From contig OY970822.1 in assembly GCA_963853835.1 (NCBI GenBank), positions 15,253,501 to 15,317,500 on the forward strand: 64,000 nucleotides of DNA, written 5' to 3'. The position numbers were made by a program, and so were the translations under genes. This stretch comes from Calendula officinalis (lineage: Eukaryota > Streptophyta > Magnoliopsida > Asterales > Asteraceae). The notes beneath the pieces were generated by a model, which was not told where the DNA came from, searched no databases, and saw only the letters and a list, made by a program, of their open reading frames with translations. Each line of letters begins with the position of its first letter. Position 1 is the first letter of the stretch. Shown here piece after piece: positions 57,515-64,000 of the stretch.

Positions 57515-60500
57515 AAGGGTGCGACAGAATTAAGAAGAAAGCTCCCTAATGACCTTGGTATCGTGAAAATGTTAATCATTATTGAAGAGAGTATTTTAGT
57601 TATTTTACTATTTCAAGTTACAATGAAATTCAAAAGTCATATAGGCAAAAGAAAATCACGAAAAAAGAGTTTATGGCAACAACAAAAAAACACGCCTTTT
57701 CAACTGTGTCTATTCATCACATATAAATATGTTATTGACTCGTGTAATTAAAAATCGAATTTCTCAAACAAATCAAGAAAACTTTGATTAATTTTGTTTT
57801 CCATCCAACATTAAATAAGTAATCGAAAATAGACCTGGAAACGGAGTTTTGTCAGTTGGAGGTATGTGCAAGCACCATATATCAAACATCCTGCATTTGT
57901 GTGGGAAGTAATACAACACAAATATATTTATAATTAAGACATACACGTACATATATTTATCGGAATATAAAACAGGGATGGGGTGGATGATGCATTCCCT
58001 AGCTAGTACTCGTATTACTTTTCACTATAATTTGGAAATCAATATTATTGCTTCTATAATTAGACTCGTACAGAATAAGATAGTATGATATTAAGATGAA
58101 GAAGCCTTTTATACATAGGGTTTGTGAAGGATTCATGGTATCAGGATTGCAACAAGCACAATACAATAGAACTATAGAAGGATTACTTACTGCCCAAGTC
58201 TCCGATGATGCAAAGAAAGGCCAAACCCAGATCCACTAATCCCTGAGATGAGAATACATATGTATACATGTACACGTAGCGCGTACGTATAATAGAGACT
58301 TGTAGTCAAATATGTAAAATAACGAAAATACCAGGATAACTATATTGTTGATAACTATTTATTAAATAAGAACTAATAAGAAATTATACCTTAAACTCGC
58401 CTATATAATTGAGCTTGGGTTATACAATAACCTAAATTATATTTATGTAACGTTATATATACATACATACGTACCTGGTAAGTAGATGAGAAGAGGGGGG
58501 TTGGGTAACTGAGAGGAGCCATGATCCAAAGGAGAAAACCAACGAGGAGATCCATATGATGACATCATGTGTTTGGAGTAAGCGATTGGTTTGCTATTGG
58601 AAACATGGGTTTGAAAATGGGAAACACGTGTACGTCTATCATTAGATAGAAATAGAGGTCGAGGTTTTGCAAATGTGGCGGCGGTGGTAGGAAGATGGTG
58701 GATGAAAGGAGTGTAACAACAAGAAGAAGAAAACTTGCCAACGGTGGCCATCCTTCTGATCGATGATGGTGTCATAAAATGAAGTAGAATCTATAAATAA
58801 CAAGAAAGTTCCTTTGAACCAAGTTCCATTCATCTATTTTGATTTCTTGGTACATCAATTTCATTTTGTCATTACGTTACATAAATGTTTTATAATTTCT
58901 CCACGTCAGGGATGCCCAGCATGCGACAAAGTAAGGTCCGTTTGATGAGAAGTGGGATCCGCTGCCCCCTATGATATTCACCGATGTAAGGAAATCTACT
59001 ACTATATTAAATCAAAGTATATATGGTCACATGTCATTTTCTAGACACTCTAATGCCACATGGCACATCCCTAATAATTTTTAGATTTTTTTTCCGCCTA
59101 AGATTTAAATTATTTATTTAACTAAATTCAATATGAATTTTAGTTGATATACATCACAGCTATCAAATCTAGATTTAAAGTATAGATTTAAATTAATTAA
59201 TATGTAGATTCAAATTTTAAAAATTACATCGTGCATTGAAAAAAGATAAATGAATTTGTAGTTAGGAATCCATTCCAATCCAAGTGTTTGTAATTGTAGC
59301 CTAGAAAATAAAGATCTGGAAGTTAGATTTTATTAGTTTTAATTTAAAAAAATCCATATTAACAAATGAAATTCTAAATTGATTATGGAGTATACATCCT
59401 CTATAATAATTTGTGTAGATCAAATTAAATGTTAGTTTTGTTTCTGATTTTGTATGTCCCTGATTGTTTGATTGTTTGGATCTCTCTCAATTGCCATGCT
59501 GAATTCTACATGTTTTTATTATTTTGAAGTCCCATGATATTATATAATCAGGTTGAGACTTTTGTTGATTTGCTTGCCTCTCAAATGACTGGAAGTTTTT
59601 TTTTAAGTTCTGCCACCAATTGTTTGATTAAATATGAGAGTTACAAAAAAATTATAACTTAGTTTTGTTTGTTCAAAATAGATATCGTTTATGTTAATTT
59701 TGATTAGTATTCAAGTCAATTACTTGATCAAATTTGTCATGTTTTCAATTTTCACTTACGTTATAGATAATTATTATAGTTCATAATTTAACCTTATAGT
59801 TTATAATCAAATTATTTGTGATTTGAAGTATCTATATTCTATCTACAGTGCATAATAAAAAAATGTTTTACTCACGTGACACCTTATTATACACCTTGCT
59901 TGCCACATGAAAACTCCCTTATGGATTTCATTTTTACCATCTTTATATATTCAAATTTTACCAGTTAATTAAATAATCAAAATCTCCACGTAATTTGATA
60001 TCCATAGAATTTTTAAATTTGATTTGCAAACATATACAGATTCGTTAATTAAAATATTTTAAATTATTTTGATTTTGAATTAGGCGATGAAATTTCTAAA
60101 TTATGTTAATTATATCCGGAATTTTTTAGTAATCAAAATCTCCATTTCAATATGAATATCCAGAAAACTGAAATTTGATTTGCATGATACCCGGTTTAAT
60201 ACTTAATAGGGTCGGTCCATCTATATTTTAAAAGTCGATTCATCCCCTACCTATACCTTCGTCGCTTTCTCCGTTTAATTGATTGATTTTAAAACTACAA
60301 ACATATATAAATTTAACTGATTTTTCTTTTTCTTTTTTGTTCATAACAAATTATTTACAAAATTGTATTACTTCTTCTATTTCAAAATAAGTAATACATT
60401 TGTTTTTCACAATTTTTTAGACAATAGATTATTATTAATATTTAATTATATTAAACTGAATAGTTTATAGGGATATGTCTCACATATTTTAATTAAAGTG

Positions 60501-60565
60501 AGTTTAGTAATGTCTAAAAGTAAAATTAAGGGTAATGGGCATTTACTATATTAAATGAGATAGTT

Positions 60566-60690
60566 TTTTTTTTTTTTTTGAACGGCAACCTAATCTACTC
60601 CTAATTTCATATATGTGCACTATGAGATTTGAACCCTCAACCTCAAGATTGAGGGCAAACATCTTTACCGCTAGGCATTGGCCCTTTGGT
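60566..60690 (-). mobile_element. tRNA-derived SINE with perfect 15-bp target-site duplication
   Basis: On the minus strand it has a tRNA-like head (GCCTAGCGGTAAAGATG as A box, GGTTCAAATCTC as B box), a short body and a terminal A run (T run on the plus strand, 60566-60579). It is flanked by TTAAATGAGATAGTT at 60551-60565 and 60691-60705, the mark of target-primed reverse transcription. The 125-bp length is typical of plant SINEs. Confidence 0.9.
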
Positions 60691-60749
60691 TTAAATGAGA
60701 TAGTTAAGCCTACTACTTTTTACTAAATAAGACATGTGTTCAAAATGTA

Positions 60750-61608
60750 CTTCCTCTTTTCCAAAATAGGTGACACATTTTCCATTTTGATGTGTTTCAA
60801 AATAAGTGACACACTTTCAAATTTTCCTTATTTAGTAAAATAATGTGGGACTCATATCCACTAACTATCTCCTTTAATAAAATGAAATAACTCATTTATC
60901 CTTACTTTTACTTTTAAATATTATTATATTCACTTTAATCATGATACGTGAGATCCATCATTCACTAAGAGCAAGGGGTATAGTCACCCAACCCCAACCC
61001 AAATCAAGCGCCACCTCGCCATCCGAACCCCGCCATCATACCGCCCGCCACGCCAAACCCCTACCTTCGCCAGCCCGCTGACGCATTCAACTCGCCAATG
61101 GGGCGCTGACACATGTAAATTCGATTTTTTTTTAATAAACCATAAACCCTTATAAATACCACGCTATTTTATACAAATTTGCACACAACATTATCAACCT
61201 AAATCTCTTCACACAACAAATTTTCACGTAACAAAGTAATTTTCGGTATTTTTCTTTAAAAAATTGGTAATTTTTTGGTATATTTTTCAATTTTTTGGTA
61301 TTTGTAATTTTTTATTTGTAGTTTGTAATTTTTATTCTAATGAAATATTAAGTTGTTTTTAAAAAAAGGAAAAAGAAATAAAAAAAAGGGTGGGGCCCAA
61401 ATTGCTTAAGTGATGGTATATGGGGTATTTGGGGGGTGTTGAATGTGAAATGTGAATTAATGATGTGACGTATAGGTGGCGCAGAGGTGACTATCCGACT
61501 CATGTGACCCTACATGATTCTCTAACTATCTAATTTAACATTCATTGTAATTTTTTGCCTCGAAAAATGTGAAACTAAAATTGTATCACTTATTTTAAAA
61601 CGAAGGAG
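60750..61608. mobile_element. Stowaway-like MITE inside the previous one
   Basis: The ends CTTCCTCTTTTCCAAAATAG and TTTTAAAACGAAGGAGG are flanked by TA. The interior follows the 313-bp family but is interrupted by the Harbinger MITE at 60969-61501. Confidence 0.7.
60969..61501. mobile_element. Harbinger-type MITE, innermost layer
   Basis: The ends GAGCAAGGGGTATAGTCACC and GGTGACTATCCGACTC are imperfect inverted repeats. The subterminal GGTGGCGCAGAGGTGAC is the complement of the GTCACCTCTGCGCCA motif in the Harbinger element at 39792. The left half is C-rich and GC-rich. Flanking Stowaway sequence is partly present on both sides, so a simple 3-bp duplication is not evident. Confidence 0.65.
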
Positions 61609-61739
61609 GTACAACTTATTTTGAAACACCATAAAATGAAAAAAATATCACTTATTTTGAACGGAGGAATATAACATTTTATGCATAATCACTGTTTATT
61701 GACCACCCGTGAAGTTTCACGGGATATAACCTAGTTAGT

Positions 61740-61900
61740 GATAAAGAAAGACGCAACATAAGGGTTTTCAATGATTAAGAGTTTATTAAAAAAATTTAAT
61801 ACAATATAAAGTTGTGGATTATAGAGGATATAGATTCTGCTAAAACTCTATACCTGAAATGACACTTTGATATGCTCAATTTGACTTGCAAAACTCACTT
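61740..61900. repeat. Dispersed repeat shared with 11464-11640
   Basis: It shares AATGATTAAGAGTTTATTAA and several following blocks with 11464-11640 and lies immediately after the Helitron end. Family unknown. Confidence 0.5.
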
Positions 61901-62724
61901 GTACTAAGAGAGTACACAGTTGTATGGTTGACCATCTGAAATCTTCATTTGCGGTATTCATAGCATACGAAACATGTTTCCTTCTTCATACGTTTATCCA
62001 CGTGCCGACATACAATACGTTGATGTAGACCTGTCCAATGAACCATTTAATTTGCATGCATGGCTTTGTAGTTTTACGGTTTTACCTCACTGAAAGTATC
62101 TCTTGTCTGTTGAGGATTTAATCAAAACAAACATACAAAGTTAGAAGACAATCTACAAGAAGAGTTTCAGATCGTGGATGTGAGTATATGACAAGTTCAG
62201 ATACTCATTATCTCAATTACACTATCTGAACAACGAAAAAATTAACGATCAATTCCCCATGCAGAATCAGATAGTAATCAACCGGTTAGATAGTCGTAAT
62301 AAGTTTAGTATGGGCCATTAAAGTTGGAAAAAAGATAAAAGATTTGGGAAAAAAAACTACCAATGAGAGACTCGAACATGGGCCTGCTGTGAAAAAGTGC
62401 ATAGCAAAGGGGCACCTTTTGGAAGGATATTACGTCTTTAATAATACATCTTATATGATATTTGCAAAAAAATAAAAAAAAAATCACCACTTTCGTAAAT
62501 GTATTATGGTTAATTAGTTGAGATTGTTTTCATTTTTATATACGAGCCCTCGATATATACATTTAATATGTTACCTGATTTCCTCATGTTGTCACCTTCA
62601 ATTCCTACTTCTCCTAGTGCCTCTATACAAAGTATTTCTGAATTCACTGTGCGTTAGGGCATATTTATGACTTTGTGACATACAATTTAGCAATCACGTT
62701 AACTAGCATACATATACTACATAT
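61901..62724. other. Intergenic, nothing recognised
   Basis: No gene, RNA or clear repeat is seen. Confidence 0.45.
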
Positions 62725-62949
62725 ATGGGTCGTTTGATTTGCTTCAGACACGGTCCGAATCGGCATATCTGATTTCCTCAATTTCGTCTAGCTCGGTCCG
62801 CATATCGGACTTGGTCCAAATCATTTTGCCTGTCTGGTCCTAATGGAAAAAAAAAACACAATCAGAAGTTATGACTCAATGAACAAGTAACTTAATCAGC
62901 TGCTAATTCAGTCAATACTAACTCGGTCAACAACTACCAAACGACCCAT
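62725..62949. mobile_element. Small MITE with GGGTCGTTTG termini
   Basis: ATGGGTCGTTTGATTTG and CTACCAAACGACCCAT are inverted repeats 225 bp apart. GGG..CGTTTGG termini are typical of Tourist/Harbinger-like MITEs. The flanks are short AT/TA, so the exact duplication is ambiguous. The interior contains repeated CGGTCC/GGACTTGGTCC motifs. Confidence 0.65.
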
Positions 62950-63201
62950 AAGCGATGTAAAAATGGGTAAACATTTGAACTTCTTGTCTCCTTTTCAATT
63001 AAAAAAAATATTATTTGTGATTTTCGGATGTTCTTTTTGATAACATAGCATGTTGAATTTTGTACATGAAAATGAAATTTACCATTTAAGGAGAAATCTA
63101 ATAGCACTGAAGATTCCTTTTGTGCTCATCGAATGGTATCTCATTTAATATATTTCTTTCGTCATGGGAAGTACTTGATCGGCCTTCACTCATATTTTTT
63201 T

Positions 63202-63865
63202 TAGGGGTGAGCATAAAAACCGAAAAACCGAACCGAACCCGAAAAACTCGAACCGAAAAAACCGAACCATTTGAAAAACCGACATCAACGGTTTTGACTT
63301 TTGGAAAACCCGAATGTTTGGGGCGGTTTTCGGGGGCATATGAAAAACCAAACCGAAAAACCCGCCCCGCCCCGCCTTTATATATATTTCAAGTTTTATA
63401 AAAATATTCTTATATTTTTAAAAGATTTGATATAAATTTGTTTGCAAAAGGAAAGCAACCATGCAATGAAACTTCTATGGATGAAGACATTGACTAAGAT
63501 TATTGCGATAAATGGTTGGATGTTATTCTATTATTAATTTTTTTCAAATTATGTTAGTTAAATTTATTATTACATTATATTAAACTTACTAGTTGTTTTT
63601 TATTTATAATGAAATGAGTTAAGGTTTGGAAGTTTGAATCATGATATTAGTTTTTAAAATAATAAATTGGTAAATTTAAAGGAAACTAAAAAACCGAAAA
63701 AACCCGAAACCGAACCGAAAAACCCGAAACCGAACCGAAAAACCCGAAAAACCGAAACCGAAAAAACCCGAAACCGAACGGGGTGTAATTCTCAAAACCC
63801 GAACTTTCGGGGCGGGGTTTGGTTTTAGTTAAAAACCGCCCCAAACCGCCCCATGCTCACCCCTA
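63202..63865. mobile_element. hAT-type MITE with AACCGAAAAACCC repeats (664 bp)
   Basis: TIRs TAGGGGTGAGCAT and ATGCTCACCCCTA are perfect and inserted in a T run (ATTTTTTT / TTTTTTTT). Both ends are dense in AACCGAA, AAACCCGAA and CCGCCCC motifs and the centre is AT-rich. Its TIR is nearly that of 46951-47293, so the two are related families. Confidence 0.9.
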
Positions 63866-64000
63866 TTTTTTTTGTTGCAATAGCCAACTAAAAACCATAA
63901 ATCATTTAAAATATGTCAATTATCAACATGGAATAGCTTCATATTATCTCTATCTTTAGTATATATTAAATACGGACCGATGACGTGGTACTCTACTATT

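Larger units (their letters stand above)
53694..58775 (-). pseudogene. Phytyl ester synthase-like (esterase/lipase plus acyltransferase) gene, broken
   Basis: Homologues are plastid proteins of plastoglobules that esterify phytol and diacylglycerol. Exons on the minus strand: 58775-58475 (Ser/Pro-rich plastid-targeting start, then LLIYLPG), 58242-58191 (GISGSGFGLSLHHRRLG), 57890-57835, 55899-55740 (hydrolase block PLYLVGHSFGACLALAVAAR), 55659-55589, 55469-55364, 55273-55172 (GRDQLLPSRDEGERLYNLL), 55058-54928, 54824-54456 (acyltransferase blocks VLFVGNHMMLGLEL and SHIPLYPGGMREALHRK), 54395-54303 (EFVRMAARFGAKIVPFGVVG), 54235-54150, 54072-53963 and 53869-53694 (ends SEIPTFDP, stop TAA). Splice sites are mostly canonical and phases agree. 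Lesions: a 1-bp insertion in exon 4, a missing exon after exon 5, frameshifts in exons 6, 7 and 9, and a truncated start of exon 10. Exons 8, 11, 12 and 13 are clean, so decay is recent. Confidence 0.85.
60371..61669. mobile_element. Stowaway-like MITE interrupted by a SINE and another Stowaway
   Basis: The left end CTTCTTCTATTTCAAAATAA after TA and the right end TTATTTTGAACGGAGGAA before TA. Its own sequence stops at 60749 and resumes at 61611 (CAACTTATTTTGAAACACC), exactly the interior order of the 313-bp family. Insertions: the SINE at 60566-60690 and Stowaway at 60750-61608. Confidence 0.75.
58995..61734 (+). mobile_element. Non-autonomous Helitron (2740 bp) loaded with nested elements
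   Basis: It starts TCTACTACTATATTAAAT, a typical plant Helitron 5' end, and ends with the hairpin CCCGTGAA-GT-TTCACGGG (61706-61723), eleven bases later CTAG (61731-61734). It is inserted between A (58994) and T (61735), the Helitron target. No Rep/helicase coding is present. Its 3' third contains a Stowaway MITE with further insertions. Low-copy-looking sequence at 59100-60350 has no recognised gene fragment. Confidence 0.85.

Overview
The window is nuclear DNA of a flowering plant. It is AT-rich, its genes carry GT-AG introns, its gene families are plant-specific (NAC, QALGGH-type C2H2 zinc finger, Ole e 1-like, chloroplast phytyl ester synthase-like), and it is packed with plant transposons. 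A eudicot is likely. The retrotransposon families look like those of Asteraceae, but that is a weak inference. The window holds no CRISPR array, operon or rRNA gene.

Layout. 1-2410: the end of an LTR from a gag-only retrotransposon family, next to the leader and LTR of a second, minus-strand LTR element. 2411-11413: a small gene island with a secreted Ole e 1-like protein (5802-6376) and a short NAC transcription factor (8136-8924), followed by three hAT-type MITEs, one nested in another. 11679-38820: a Russian-doll retrotransposon block. A decayed Ty1/copia element was split by a 5'-truncated Ty3/gypsy (Tekay-like) element. The gypsy LTR was then split by a complete gag-only LTR element on the minus strand (22584-30759, TSD TTACT). 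A second, broken copy of that element sits in the copia reverse transcriptase and is joined to copia RNase H through a 16-nt templated filler (31785-37782). 38821-50000: DNA transposons (PIF/Harbinger with a broken transposase, Stowaway-like and hAT MITEs), a solo-LTR candidate and a GC-richer, organelle-like segment (48230-49055). 50111-50509: an intronless C2H2 zinc-finger/EAR repressor gene. 53694-58775 (minus): a many-exon phytyl ester synthase-like gene with several frameshifts, a missing exon and a captured gene fragment in intron 3, read as a pseudogene. 58995-61734: a Helitron containing a Stowaway MITE, which itself contains a SINE and another Stowaway with a Harbinger MITE inside. 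61735-64000: further MITEs.

Only three loci look like intact host genes (Ole e 1-like, NAC, C2H2-EAR). The two gag reading frames of the gag-only family are also intact. The most notable items are the gag-only family (duplicated leader motif and BARE-like intron candidate), a canonical -1 slippery heptamer at a frame junction in the copia polyprotein, the Helitron nest, and a set of hAT MITEs each built from its own short subterminal repeat. All coordinates and comparisons were made by eye without alignment software.
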